Below are positions 1 through 11,759 of a stretch of DNA of 64,000 nt, in pieces. Positions within the stretch are counted from its first letter, which is position 1. Every line of letters starts with the position of its first letter. The notes below the pieces were generated by a model. It was not told the DNA's origin. It was given only the letters and a program-made list of their open reading frames with translations, and did not search any database. The DNA is from Aurelia coerulea (Eukaryota; Cnidaria; Scyphozoa; Semaeostomeae; Ulmaridae): contig CM076953.1 of NCBI GenBank assembly GCA_039566865.1, forward strand, positions 4,588,001-4,652,000, read 5' to 3'. Made by a program: the position numbers and the translations under genes.

Positions 1-440
1 GAAAAGTTCATTGGTTTGGCCAGGCCTTAAGTCGCTTAAAATTGGGGGCAATTTTTTGCAAGCCGCGTACTGAGTGGTGGCCGGTTATTGCCTCGGCTAG
101 CCAGCTTTTAACCGTGCGCGGATCGTTTGCAAATCGCTTAATATTGCCGTTAATTCGCAAGCTGACCAACGTAAAGTGGAGAGTGGCCGCCAATGAAGTC
201 TAAATAGCAAGCTACTAAGCGTGCAGAAAACATCGTCTGTGGTTCAAAATTGCAGCAGTTTCTTACAAGCGGCGCAAAAAATAGTGGCCGCTTATTGCAT
301 CTGCTAGCGGAATGCGAAGCGTGCGTAGATCATTGTAAATCGCTTAAGATTGCCGTTGTCCGCAAGCTGTCTAATGAAAAGTGCAGAGTGGCCGCCAATG
401 AAGTCTGGATAGGAAGCCGCTAAGCGTGCACAGAGATCTG
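1..440. repeat. ~205-bp tandem duplication
   Basis: The block around 61-230 recurs around 268-435. GTGGCCGCCAATGAAGTCT occurs at 183 and 388, and a GTGGCCGnTTATTGC block about 205 bases apart. The two copies are clearly diverged. There is no gene here. Confidence 0.8.
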
Positions 441-663
441 CCCTAAAAAAGCCGCGTTTAGCTGCGCATTACGCCTGGTGAATTGATATCAATCATGATA
501 GCAGCTTTGATCAATAATGCAGCTTATACTGTAAATAGCAGACAGGTGCAATAGCTAATGATACCAGCATACGATTAGTGCGTGCATGAAAAACCAGACT
601 GGAGGACCTTCAGATGCAAATGAACGCCAGGACACCTGATGAACTACATTAAAAACCCGCAAT

Positions 664-770
664 AAAAAACGGTACAGTCTTCAAGAAAACCATAAGGACT
701 ATGATATGTCGGTAAGCAGAAATCTGTAGCTTTTGTGGTTTACGATTTATCAGAATCATGACGTCACAAC
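664..770. mobile_element. Fragment of the 9-bp-TSD foldback family
   Basis: Resembles the interior of the elements at 789, 24326 and 38112: CTTCAAGAAAACCATA followed by GTAAGCAGAAATCTGTAGC. It lies directly left of the full copy at 789. Confidence 0.55.
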
Positions 771-788
771 CGGACAACTGTTTTGAAC

Positions 789-1304
789 AACATAGGGCTC
801 AAATCTTTAAACAGGTCGGTGTACAATTCTATTGCAGTTTTCTTTAAAATAAATGGCTTGGAAGGAACTTAGAGTTTTTTGCTGTAAATCTACCGTGGCA
901 ATTTATTGAAATCTTCTTTAGTTTCAAGATGGCAGCATTTATTAAATTTGAGGCTATGCCGTCATCAAATTTCTAAATCCTAAACTAGAAAAGCTACAGA
1001 TTTCTGCTTGCCACCATGTTGTAGGCCTTCATAAACTATGGTTTTCTTTTAGGTTATATAATGTTTCCTCTCTTAGTTTAGGATTTACGATGGTTTAAAT
1101 TTTTTCAAAATTTTCCATGAATTTTTTCAAAAATAGTTAAATTGCTGCCATTTTGAAAAAAATCAAGATGTCAAAAAATTTCCACGGCAGATTTACAGCA
1201 AAATACACTCACTAAGTTCCTTTCAAGCCATTCAATGCAAAGAAAAATGCAATAGAATTGTACACCGACCTTTTTAAAGATTTAAAAGATTTGAGCCCTA
1301 TGCT
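789..1304. mobile_element. Mutator-like foldback MITE, family A copy 1
   Basis: Ends are inverted repeats: AACATAGGGCTCAAATCTTT at left and the complement of AGCATAGGGCTCAAATC at right, extended by an AGGTCGGTGTACAATTCT block on both sides. It is flanked by 9-bp near-identical repeats, GTTTTGAAC (780-788) and GTTTTAAAC (1305-1313). A 9-bp TSD suggests Mutator-type mobilisation. No transposase is encoded. Confidence 0.8.
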
Positions 1305-1451
1305 GTTTTAAACCAAGAAGACGCTGTAACTAAAAAGATAATCAAGATATCAAAGATGGCCAATGATCACTTATAACCAAATACCTGCAGCGCCTTTTCA
1401 GCCATTAAATCAAGGAAAATATCCACTAAATAATAGTGCAACGTTCCTTAA

Positions 1452-1765
1452 AGGGGCTCCGTCGTCAAAATGTAAACAAAGTGATGATTTTTGCAGGTTT
1501 TTGAAAGGTGATATCACACAGGATTTTCGTATTTTTTTTAAATGAAAGTTGCTGTTTGGGCATTAATCATTGTACTTCACTAAGGAACAAACCAAACATT
1601 CATATCTTCTACGATTGCTCGGATATAAGTGGATGTTTAACGGTCACTTTTTGGTGGCTTGGGTGAAGCCACCAAACAAACTGCAGAAAACAATAGATGA
1701 ACAATGGATAATCGGCGACACGTGCGAGTTTACGGATTTGTTTACTGTTTGACGACGGAGCCCCT
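1452..1765. mobile_element. TTAA-flanked MITE, family B copy 1
   Basis: Terminal inverted repeats AGGGGCTCCGTCGTCAAA, each followed inward by a TGTAAACAAA or TTTGTTTAC block. TTAA lies on both sides (1448-1451 and 1766-1769). TTAA targets are typical of piggyBac and Kolobok-type transposases. Apparent small ORFs in it are not genes. Confidence 0.85.
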
Positions 1766-2323
1766 TTAAAGATTTGATTCCTCTGCTCCATTTTGCAATC
1801 ATTTCAGCGAGGAGACTTCTTTCCTTATGGCGTCTTTATTTTCGTTGTTTTTAGCATTTTTACCTAATTCTCTATGGTTTCATTAGGTCATGAGGTCAAA
1901 CTACACAGTCTGGTTTTTTCGCAAGCCTCCGATTAATCTGACTGTATCGCCACGATCTTGGGATTTATCTAGCGTGCACCTTGGTGGCTAATTGAAATTT
2001 AGTTCTTTGGCCATTAGGCGCCAGCTCATCTCGAATTGAATTAGATTGCAAGTAGTAAGTATTAATAATGAAGGGTATTTAGTCATGTGGTATTTTAAAG
2101 GGAATTAACATAGTTTAAAGCTAGCCTGGGCCAAGTTAGAAATATAATCTATTGTATTTGAGAGCTTTGGCACGTGCGGTTTGATTGTGTAGCTAAGGAA
2201 TCAATGTGTGTGTGGGCGTTTCTTTAGCCTATTTACAGCGGCTGCGGGTTATAGCTATGTCTAGATGTTTCTGAAACGCGATGATTGTCACTATGATTTA
2301 CCGTAAAAGTTTTATTTAACCCT

Positions 2324-2440
2324 CCTCTCTATTAAGCCCCCCTCTCTATTAAGCCCCCTCTCTGATAAGCCCCTCCTCTCTGAGCCAAAATTTTAAGTAA
2401 TCCCCCGCTCTATTAAGCCCCCCCCCACTTTTATCAAATT
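2324..2440. repeat. C-rich tandem repeat
   Basis: About five tandem units of roughly 17 bases on the theme CTCTCTATTAAGCCCCC, with C runs of variable length. Confidence 0.85.
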
Positions 2441-2959
2441 TCAGAGGTTACCAAAGATTTCCATTTATTGAGCTGAAGTAAAACTTTGCAATTTTCAAAT
2501 CCAAGAGTTTTGCCATCACAAAAAGCAAGATTTCAGAAATCCTTGATATCTCCTCATAAGCGGACATAAAGAAAACGGTTTTCTCGTGAGAGAGAGGGCC
2601 ATAATCAGTTTTCCACAATTGTGATTGCGCCAGATTGCGCATTAAGAAAGTATTTATCTCCATACATACAGTAGTCATTTAACTATGCGTATGTTTCAAG
2701 TTATCTTCCCTGATTTCAAGACAGCGTTTCAGACGCAAATTCCTCGTTTACTGAATTATCATCAATGATCTAGGATTAAATTAAGGATCGGAAACATTGA
2801 CTAAACGATTTCACCTGATAAGTATCGGAATGAATTTACAGAGTTAAAGCGAAAACAAAAAGGACGTTGTTTGTAGCAGAACATTCACTGGTAAAATGTC
2901 ACCATCTTTGCCCCTTTTGTCTCGCAGTTTGGAAGCAATGGATGCAAGGGACAGTGCAC

Positions 2960-3320
2960 AAGATTTTGGCATTTCAAAAATCTCTCAACTTTATAGGACT
3001 TTTGAGAATTTTCCTGGGATTTCCAAACAATTAAAGATCTCTCAAGATTGCCAAGATTTTGAGATTCTTGGGATTTTAAAATTCCAAGATTTTTGAAGAT
3101 TTTCCAAGGTTTTCGAGGTTCCCAAAGAATTTTCGAGACTTTGAAAGGTTTTTGAGGATTTAACAGATTTTTGAGATTTTCAAAGAACTTGAGAATCGTT
3201 TTGAGAATTTGTATCATTTGTTGTGGAAGATTTTGGGAGATTTTTTGGGATTCCTTGATATTTTTAGATTTTCAAAATTTCTCGACATTTCTGGGATTTT
3301 CATGGAAGTGTACGAGATTA
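2960..3320. repeat. Degenerate GATTTT-rich tandem region
   Basis: Irregular repeats of GGGATTTT, AAGATTTTC and CCAAGATTTTTGA fill this stretch. Long apparent ORFs on both strands come from this low complexity and are not genes. Confidence 0.7.
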
Positions 3321-3475
3321 GAACATTTTGTGACTTTTTAAAACTCGATTTCGTTAATTTGTAGTGAACAACACGAGTGGTCGAGGATCTGAAAACATTG
3401 GTCAGGGCACTGGTTTGCTGCAAATTAGTTTCCTTATGAAATTACAACGTTTAGGTTTTGGTTCATAGGCTTGCA

Positions 3476-3680
3476 GAAACCATGCAACCAAAGGCGACAA
3501 TATTATTAAATTTCATTTAGCAGGCTGACCATCATGGGCGAGTCCTTCTGTTAAACTTGCAACTCAATAGGCCTTTCCCATAATTACGAAACCATGCAAC
3601 CAAAGGCGACAATATTATTAAATTTCATTTAGCAGGCTGACCATCATGGGCGAGTCCTTCTGTTAAACTTGCAACTCAAT
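3476..3680. repeat. 112-bp tandem duplication
   Basis: GAAACCATGCAACCAAAGGC starts at 3476 and again at 3588. The second unit matches the first base for base through CAACTCAAT, then the sequence diverges. Confidence 0.92.
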
Positions 3681-3683
3681 TAG

Positions 3684-4915
3684 TGTTGAATTAGATCATG
3701 CTTATTACTTTTCGTTAATCTTAACAGAAACAGATGAAGAAACAGTATATTTTCTCATCTTTTACCAATAATATCTTCTAAATCTTTTAATTCCATTTTA
3801 CGTACTGACCTGGCTTTGAGAATTTGACCATACAGGAAACAGGGAGACTTGGGTAGACATAGGGTGTCTCACGTATCTGGAGATGGATATACTTTTTGCA
3901 AGAAAGTAAAAAATTTCCCCGGTAAAGGTTCTAGGAATTATTATATTTTCAATATTGAAAGTTTCTTAGAATTATTAGATTTTCAGTACTGAGGGTTTCT
4001 TGACTGCCAGATCATCAAAGATTATGAAGCTTGGGAAACTTAAAATACCTGTTACCCAGTCCTCTTTCGCAACACTCTACGGTCCCTGAAGTAGACAACA
4101 ATTTGAGAATGCTTCTAGGAAACTTTTAACGGTGGAAATTCTTTGTTTCTATAAAAGATACATATGGTGCAACGAGTGCTCTCTTGTTTTATTTAGTTTA
4201 TTCCACAGATGGCATTTTGAACCGTGAACGTTAATGCAACCCTCTATGAAACAAAAGATTAGTGGTCACAACTACATGGCATGCGTCTTAGCAAGCTGCA
4301 ACCTGACTTACCAGATGTAATTTAGCGAGGGGCGTATCACTTTGTAAAATTCTCGTGCATCTTTAACAAAAATCTTTTTGTTTTCAAGAAAAATCTGCAA
4401 AGTATCCCTGAAAATTCTATTGTTTTAAAAGATCTCGTACGCTTTTTCAGAAGAGTGATACACCCCACGTAATTTAGAATCCATGGAATGAAATAGTGCA
4501 CAAATCTTTGGGGCACCCTGTGGAGAGAAGGGATCTCTTTCGTTGACATATGCAGCTAAAATTGTTAGGATGATCTCCCAAAGCCTTTGGGCCTAAAGCT
4601 GTAAGGCGTGTAGGCTTATCCAGTCTTGCCTTATTTTGAAAGAGATGAAATAAGCTTGTTGCCTTGGTTTCGTATTTGGCTTATGAATCGCAAGTTTGAC
4701 GTAGAATCTAAGGTTAAGATAGATGTCAAGCTTTGAAAATGCTTTTACTTTTCAAGTCTTAAACTAGCTTTACGTTTTTCAATTCATCCGATGAAATTAC
4801 TGAAGCCCCAGGCAACATTTAGAAATTTATCTCGTGAATTAGTTATTGAAGCTCAAAAGTAAAACACTTTGACTGTATAAAAATCACTAAAAAATTAGAG
4901 AATTGAATCGCCTCC
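3684..4915. other. Unannotated interval
   Basis: No gene, clear repeat or palindrome was recognised; only short AT-rich ORFs with no family resemblance. Confidence 0.6.
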
Positions 4916-5200
4916 CAATCCGCTTTTGAACCAAATAAATTAAATGCCCGAGGTGGATGTGCAGATATATCCTTCTTCTTTTGATCTATGCTCATATTTG
5001 CTCTCAAAAACAATTTCTGGAATGCACAATACGCGAGATAGCTACCTTGCTTTCAGATAAACTTTTGCAGCTTTGCTTGTCTTGAATTATCAGTTGAGAG
5101 AATTTCCTTTGTCTGCAATCGCTATTCGCTTTGAATGGCGGTGTCAATCAAAAGCAACTCATGCTATTTTCTTCGAGCATTCGATTCAAAACGATTTGAA
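4916..5200. repeat. Dispersed repeat, family F half copy
   Basis: Shares GCTCATATTTGCTCT, GGAATGCACAA, GATAGCTACCT and the TTTCCTTTGTCTGCAATCGC block with the foldback elements at 48.1 and 49.0 kb. Only one arm is present. Confidence 0.7.
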
Positions 5201-5670
5201 GCCTTTGGAAACTCATATATTTGCTACGCATTTTAAATTGGTCAATTTTGTTGACGAGGGCGGAGCTGCTCATTTTTGCCTTGTGCCTTGAATATTTTAT
5301 GAACATCCCCCGCAAATGCTTTTTAGCGCCTTTAAAGCAAAATTCACTTGAAGATGAACATTGCAGAAGTAGCGACGCTACACTATACATTATTGATGAA
5401 GCTGTTATCTTCAGAAGAGGAAATTGGCCTGATCTCATTGAGGGGCTGTGATCTCTCGTTATCTACTTCGAATCGGTTTCAGCTGCATAAACTAATGCCA
5501 TTTATCAAGTTAACATGGATAACTTAAAGAAAGTAAATGTTGCCCGTCTCATCGTATCTTTAACTAATCTGTCAAGCAGTTGACCGGGGGCATGACTGGG
5601 GGTAGTTGCAGCGCTCCTCCGTGGCAACACACCAGCAGTGTCTAGGTACCCATGCTGTATCTGGCAGAGC

Positions 5671-5742
5671 ATGGACTTGCCCCAAGTCTATTTCGTCAGA
5701 TAGACTTATTACAGTTGACGAAATATACTTGGGGAAGGTCTA
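5671..5742. repeat. Short inverted repeat
   Basis: CTTGCCCCAAGTCTATTTCGT faces ACGAAATATACTTGGGG. The same palindrome type occurs at 34994-35069. Confidence 0.6.
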
Positions 5743-6160
5743 GGAAGGACAGAAAATAGCAAAAACTAACAATCTAAAAATAAAGAAGAGAAGCTAATAA
5801 ACCTTTTTAACAGCTACTTTCCTGAACAGACACTTGCATCAGGTCATCTCATTTATTTGTGCCTACGTGTCAGCCTAAGCCTCTTGAGATTTTGACATCC
5901 ATAGATAGTGTATGCAAGTTATTCCATGGTTGTCTGTAATTTAATTACGTGACAGATTCTAGTGCTGTTAAAATTTACAATTTACCGATCCTTGTTTCCT
6001 AAAAAAGCCCGGCCGCTAAAAGATGAAGTGCGTTCTTTGAAAGAATTTATAAGGTGAGGCCGTGGTAGTTCAGTCGACCTAGTGTCAACGAGGAGCTTGA
6101 AAGCTGCACACAAGATTTTGACCCACATCGAACTTTGAGAATTCCATGGGTCATTCACTT

Positions 6161-6547
6161 ACATGCATTTTTTTATAAGAATCTGCCCATAAGAAACTCA
6201 ACTCTCAGATCGCCAAAAAATTAAGAAATTCCAGTACTGGGAGAATATAAGTTAGAAACTATTTACTTTGATAAAGGAGATCTTTGACATGTTTTTACTT
6301 TACTTTCACTTGTTTCCTGTATCATATTACTCGTAAGGGACTTGAGTAATGTCTAAACATTGGATAGACTAAAAAAAACATTGTTTTGAAATGTTCATGA
6401 GGGTACGAGTAGTGAACATGAAGATTGTCATGGAACCTGTAAGAAATTCGTAAGAAACTCTGAGTACTCAAAATCTGATAATTTTAAGAATCTTTCAGTA
6501 CTTGCCTGGCCAAATTCTTAGTTTCTTATAAAAAAAATACGTGTATT
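6161..6547. mobile_element. TAAGAAACT-family foldback element, copy 1
   Basis: The left end has ATTTTTTTATAAG and repeated TAAGAAACTC motifs; the right end has AGTTTCTTATAAAAAAAATA and CGTGTAT. About 390 bp. It is very like the copy at 33960. No TSD was found. Confidence 0.65.
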
Positions 6548-7275
6548 CGTAGTGTAAGCGAAGCCTTGATATCCAGCAAACATTCACAGGACATGCTTTT
6601 TTGAAAGAAATTCTTAATAAGAAACTCAACTCTCAGATCATCATAAAATCAAGAAACTCCGGTGCTGGAAAATTATTTCTTGAGAAACTTTTTAATTATT
6701 TTAATTCAGTTTCTAGAAATCTGAACAAAACTTGGTATTTCTTGATTTATCCTTAGAAAGAGGCAGGTTTTCATGACACTGGTTGTGAAATTGTTCAGAA
6801 AAGATTGGAAAGCTGGGAAATCAACTCCAGTTTTTTAAGGGAGTACAGTGTGCTGCTTTTTAATGGGGGGGGGGCAACAACGCCACCCCCATCTATCAGA
6901 GCGTCAGTATCCTATTACTCGTATGGACATGAGGAAACATTCATTCATCTATTAAACACGTCTGTTTTTGGCAGTGTATCACAATTTTTCAAGGCTTGTT
7001 TAAATTTTCAGCTTCTTTCATATGTGAAGCCGCTTCCTTTAAATCATTCATAGGTGCCTGTTCATTGTGAAGCCTTTTTAAGAAACCGCTAACTTATTGC
7101 ACGGTTAATTATTTTAAGAATTAAGACACTGTGCTACTCCTACCTGGTTGAACAGCTAAGAATCTTTTGTAATTTGCAGCCAAAAAATTCTCCAAGGTCT
7201 CTCAAACTCCAGCACTGTCAAGTACTGTGTTGGCAAATATTTTGACATTATTTCGAGTCTGAATTATGTTAATAC

Positions 7276-7520
7276 TTGCTTTCAGAGAAGTTGGAGCCAG
7301 GAGGCACTGGGGTTGGGGTCAGGTGTCCCCAAAGATTGTGCAATTATAGTGAAAATTGCCCTTTTTGGTCAGAAAGTGCCCCTTTCTGTTATCAAAAATG
7401 TGCTCTGCAGCATGCCCCCCCCCCCCCCCATTTTAAGATGCTTCCTACGGCTCTGCTTGTTTCGAGCACTTTTTGCCAGCTCTGCGGGTTTGCGTCTGCA
7501 GCTGTGCTGTGACTAGATCA
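7276..7520. other. C-run region, no gene
   Basis: Contains a 16-base C run and GTGCCCCTTTCTG-type sequence. Apparent ORFs here are overlapping frames of the same low-complexity DNA. Confidence 0.5.
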
Positions 7521-7734
7521 GTAGGGGATCAGGAGAACTGAGGTCATGGGCTCAAGGCTCTTTTGAGGAGTGCTAGAGCCGCCACTTCCATATTAGGTAA
7601 TAGACTTAACCAATGAGTAGCCAACAAATCTTTTACCTGGTTTTCTCATAATTGTTAATGAATACACCCCTTTAAATCAATAAACGGAAATGTACTCAGA
7701 TTCCTATATTGACAAGGGCAGGAAAACATTTGAA

Positions 7735-8206
7735 TGTAATAGTCATCTTGGAAACTGTAGACAACTGGAGGAAACCTCAGCACTATTAGTTAATGGGTTT
7801 TATGGCAAATAACTCCATGGAGCATTGCGGACACCTTTATTTTGTAGGAAATTTTTATTCGATACTACTACCTTAAGTTTTTTGCGGAGGAGCATTGCTC
7901 GCGAAGCGAGCTACCTCTACGAAGGAGCGAGCTAGCGTAGCGCTTGAGAAGATTCAAATCTTCTCAAGCGCTACGCTAGCTCGCTCCTTCAGAGAGGTAG
8001 CTCTCTTCGCGAGCAATGCTCATCCGCAGAGGACTTAAGGTAGTAATATCGAATAAAAATTTCCTTCAAAATTTCCTACAAAATAAAGGTGTCCGCAATG
8101 CTCCATGATAACTCTATGAATTAGTTTGGCTGGAACATATGTAACAATATTTCTCGAGGTAGTTCTTTTCCACGTTTAAGGTCAGTTAAATGTTAAATTC
8201 AGTTAG
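7735..8206. repeat. ~215-240-bp dispersed unit, copy 1 (interrupted)
   Basis: Shares AAACTGTAGA, GGAAACCTCA, TTATGGCAAATAACT and a GTTAAAT end with units at about 9068-9290 and 9305-9515. This copy is split by the foldback element at 7816-8107. Confidence 0.75.
7816..8107. mobile_element. 292-bp near-perfect palindromic transposon
   Basis: Both arms start with CATGGAGCATTGCGGACACC and pair almost to the centre, which reads GAAGATTCAAATCTTC. Exact 7-bp repeats ATAACTC flank it (7809-7815 and 8108-8114). It includes inner palindromes such as GCTCGCGAAGCGAGC. No coding capacity. Confidence 0.93.
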
Positions 8207-8216
8207 ACCATAGTCG

Positions 8217-8418
8217 AGGGTGGTAAAGGGGGGGGGTCAGGATTACGAATCACGGAAATAATATACTCAATTTCACGTTTCACCTCAAAGAATATAGCGT
8301 TTTCACGTTTCACGTCAATAAATGCTGGCTTTTCACGTTTCACGAGAAGAAGAAATATGGCCGAAAAATATGGCCGATCACGTTTCACTTGGTTTCACGA
8401 AATACCCTTTACCACCCT
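8217..8418. mobile_element. Small inverted-repeat element with TTCACGTTTCAC repeats
   Basis: Ends AGGGTGGTAAAGGG and CCCTTTACCACCCT. Flanks CATAGTCG and CATAGCTG agree at 6 of 8 positions, a possible decayed 8-bp TSD. Inside, TCACGTTTCAC recurs about five times. Confidence 0.72.
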
Positions 8419-8456
8419 CATAGCTGGACTAAGAGCGATAACTGTTTATTAGTGTG

Positions 8457-8747
8457 AAATTTTTATCAGTGGCGAGCCACCTTAACCTATCGTTTTTTCG
8501 TTTTTTAACTTGTTGGGTCTGCGCGCAGGCTACCTTATCGCTGGTATGTGAATTCCAAATTTTTTGCAGTGAGCATCTTAAATTTTGAATTCACAGACCA
8601 GCAATAAGGTACTTTTCCTTTGAAGAGGAGTCGGGGCTGTACGCAGGCTACAATAAGGAGGTTCACTACTAAGTAAAGATAACTTCAAAATACGAAGAAA
8701 TAATAGGTTAAGGTGACTCGCTGCTTATAAAAAATTCTCGATGAGAC
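8457..8747. mobile_element. Inverted-repeat-ended element
   Basis: GCGAGCCACCTTAACCTAT near the left end faces ATAGGTTAAGGTGACTCGC near the right end. The interior also pairs (GTGAATTC / GAATTCAC, ACCTTATCGCTGG / CCAGCAATAAGGT). Exact ends are uncertain. Confidence 0.65.
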
Positions 8748-8753
8748 CAACTA

Positions 8754-8999
8754 CAATCCTGGCCAAAAGAAGCTGGGACACAGGCAAATTTCAGTGTCTT
8801 CATGATGTTTCTTAAAATATCGAGAAGAAAACATACCCCCCTTGAGTCTTCTAATCCCCCTTCCCCCCTACTTCAATGTTGAGAAGGTCGAAAGGCGTTT
8901 GATTCAAGCAACTTTGAAAAGGGGGGAGCGGGGGGCATGTAATCAAAGACCGAAGTAGTGCAATTTTATGGTTTGTCCCAAGTATTTTGGCCAAGATTG
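8754..8999. mobile_element. TA-flanked MITE, Tc1/mariner-like ends
   Basis: Ends CAATCCTGGCCAAAA and TTTTGGCCAAGATTG, with TGGGACA / TGTCCCA inside. TA on both sides (8752-8753, 9000-9001). Confidence 0.78.
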
Positions 9000-9067
9000 T
9001 AGGTGTCCTATCGCTCATGGTTGGACACACCATTGACCCATCTCACAACCTCGCCTTCAGCAACTTC

Positions 9068-9515
9068 AAATCATTATTACAACATTATGTGGATGGAGTA
9101 GTTTGAAAACTGTAGATAAATGTAGGAAACCTCATTACTATCAGTTAATGGATTTTTTGGCAAATATCCTCATGAAGTAATTTGAAACACATGTTACAGT
9201 TGGTTAATGTCCAAGCCACTGTTATTTAATGTAATTCTTTCCATGTTTTATTCCAGTTAATAATTAATTCCAGTTAGATACGCCATTTACCTTGAAACAC
9301 GTCGCCTTATTCAGATTCAAATGGTTTTGAAAAGATTTGAACATTATGTTCATGCAATTATAGGGAACCTCATTGCTATTAGCTAATGGATTTTATGGCA
9401 AATAACTTTATAAAGTAATTTGAAACATATGTTTACAGTTCCTTAATATCCGAACCGCTTTCATTTGGTGTAATTGCTTTTGCATTTCGATTCAGTTAAA
9501 TTCAGTTCAACACAC
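9068..9515. repeat. Two further ~230-bp units
   Basis: The units at about 9068-9290 and 9305-9515 share CCTCATTnCTATnAG, TGGCAAATA and AGTAATTTGAAACA blocks. The second preserves the uninterrupted version of the site used by the 7816 element. Confidence 0.75.
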
Positions 9516-9689
9516 AGTGCCTAATCATGGGTTGTTAGACACTGCAGTTACGTTTCAGCATATATGCCGCTGCAGAGGAAAATATATTTATTTCTGTGGA
9601 GGAGGTATCAGAGGTAGCAAATAATTAACCACGCATGGCCTATTTGACATCCAATCAAATAAGACGAGGCAAACCAATTCGATTGACTG

Positions 9690-9742
9690 CCCTGGGTACC
9701 AGACTCATTTTATGTTAGAGAGAGAGAGTCTGGTACCCAGGG
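9690..9742. mobile_element. Short palindromic element, copy 1
   Basis: A 53-bp member of the same family (CCCTGGGTACCAGACTC ends). TA follows at right; the left flank is TG, so one target copy has changed. Confidence 0.75.
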
Positions 9743-9744
9743 TA

Positions 9745-11279
9745 TTCAGTTGACTTGACTGGGCTTTGTAATGTTCAATGCTGTTCTATGCTTGTTTAAA
9801 GAGCCATTGTCACCCAGGATCCTTTGCGAGCATTCTGCAATTTCAGACAGTTTGAAAATCAGATTTGGCTTCAGCGGAAAATATGGATGGACGCGCTGCA
9901 GTGGTTAAAATGACAGATAAGTTTGAGTTCAGTTTATTTTCTATCAGTTTAGCCACTGCATTTTGGGTCTATATTTGCCGCTGGGACCAAAATTGATTTT
10001 AAGGCATCCTGAAATCAACAGCGTGCTGGCAATGGACCCTGGGTAATAATAGCTCTTTAATATTGACCTTAGGTGAACTGTCAATGCTTATTTAACTTGA
10101 GGTGAAATTGAAACTTCTGTAGATTTAAAAAACAGATATACTGCCTACTCGTGCCTACTATGGTGAAAAAGATGTGTGAAACCAGGGCTGTGCCAACTAC
10201 CAAGCGGACATAATTTGGGACCAAATCAGTTTTAAAGAAGGGGCTTGTGTCAGTTTCAGACTTGAAAATATTACTTCATGGACTATTGTGGTAGAAGCCC
10301 CTAATGATTGCTCTTATATGAAGTCGATAAGCTTTATGTCACATTTCATTCAATAAAGACCCTTTGTAAATGCAACCAAGCCACATCAAACAGCTCCGGA
10401 TTTCTAGTCCTTCTTATTTTGTTGGAAAATCGTTTGGTTTCTCAAGGGGGTATGAATGAATAGGTAGATGTAAGACTGTGTGGTGTGTAGTTTAATTTTC
10501 TTCTCTAAATTTGATTTAGAGAAAGGTAACATTTTAAATGGTACCAAACCACGGCCATCCAATTGATCATATATTAAAACCGCACACATTTAAGTAAAAT
10601 TTGATACATTGTATCCACTTATCAACTTGTATGAATGAATCAGAACTTGATATGCTAGCGAAAGATGTATAGCATACCCACACACACACGTTATAAGAAA
10701 CTCCTTACAAGAAACTCAACTCTCAGCGTTTTAAAACAAGGAGATATTTCACATTCTGTTTTGATTTCTCTTCCAAAAAAACTCTTTCAGTAAAATGCAA
10801 AAGGAGTGTTTTACAGGAAACAAAAGGCCTATTATCCGCCGGAATACATAGACTGAAAAATGAACCTTATCCTTTGGGAAAGGAAATTTGGTGTTATTGA
10901 GGGCAATTTTAATGCAGCCTCGACTTCCCGCTAATCTCACATTTAATTTCACTTTATTCTCGGACTCTTCATTTGTGTGATATTTTAACTAAAGACTGGT
11001 TTGGCAATTCGGAAGTCTTAAAATTGCTATGATGTCATTCGAGCCAAGGTTCAAGGGTTGCAATTCTCATTCATAAATGTGTGCCAAGCCACTTCCTTCT
11101 TTGATGGTACTGTGTTGAACGTGATAGAGTAGCTAGGAAATCTGGTCATTTTCTCACGTAGCTGCGAAATTCTTTGTTGTGTATATTCTACATCGAATCC
11201 TCACCCGAAACCAGACCTGAATGGCTTATAACAAGATAATATCAATGAAAAAATGTGCTTTTTGGCAAAATGACTTTGA
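9745..11279. other. Unannotated interval
   Basis: No gene recognised. A fragment of the TAAGAAACT family lies at about 10690-10735 after a short (CA)n run. The rest shows nothing I can name. Confidence 0.5.
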
Positions 11280-11287
11280 TGATTAGA

Positions 11288-11586
11288 CCCGGGGGGGTTA
11301 CTTAACTTTCAATTGTACGGGGGGGGTGCACTCCAAGAAAAAAAATTTTCACCCGGCTTTAGAAATTTTCCCTCCAAATGATAGCCGGCTTTAGAAAAAA
11401 TCGGCGAAAAGCATATCCCAAAACGTAAAACTTCGTCGAAAAACAATGAAATAACACGTTTGACAACCGGCTTTAGAAAAATTGCCTTCTTTTGATACCC
11501 GGCGTTAGAAAAAAGAGGCGAAAACGATACCCGGAAAGGAGTGCACATGGCGTCAGCAAAATATACTAAGTACCCCCCCCCCCGGG
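11288..11586. mobile_element. hAT-like MITE with C/G-run ends, copy 1
   Basis: Ends CCCGGGGGGGTTACTTAA and TTAGTACCCCC...GGG. Exact 8-bp repeats TGATTAGA flank it (11280-11287, 11587-11594). The interior repeats CCGGCTTTAGAAA about four times. An 8-bp TSD is the hAT signature. Confidence 0.85.
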
Positions 11587-11690
11587 TGATTAGATTTCAA
11601 ACCTCACCAATCTTACCGACTTTATGATTACCAATCCTCCCAATGTTGATGTTTTTGCCGCGCTCTTTCGCCATTTTATGAATCTTTGTA

Positions 11691-11753
11691 CCCTGGGTAC
11701 CAGACTCTCTAACATAAAAACAGAGTTTATGTTAGAGAGTCTGGTACCCAGGG
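11691..11753. mobile_element. Short TA-flanked palindromic element, copy 2
   Basis: A 63-bp near-perfect palindrome with ends CCCTGGGTACCAGACTCTCT. TA lies on both sides (11689-11690, 11754-11755). A TA duplication points to a Tc1/mariner-type transposase in trans. Confidence 0.82.
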
Positions 11754-11759
11754 TAGAAT

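Noticed and set aside
2885..3423. ORFs of 66-110 residues on both strands
   Set aside because: They are products of the GATTTT/GGGATTTTC low-complexity tract.
7276..7516. Two overlapping ORFs with proline runs
   Set aside because: They depend on a homopolymer C run and have no recognisable domain.
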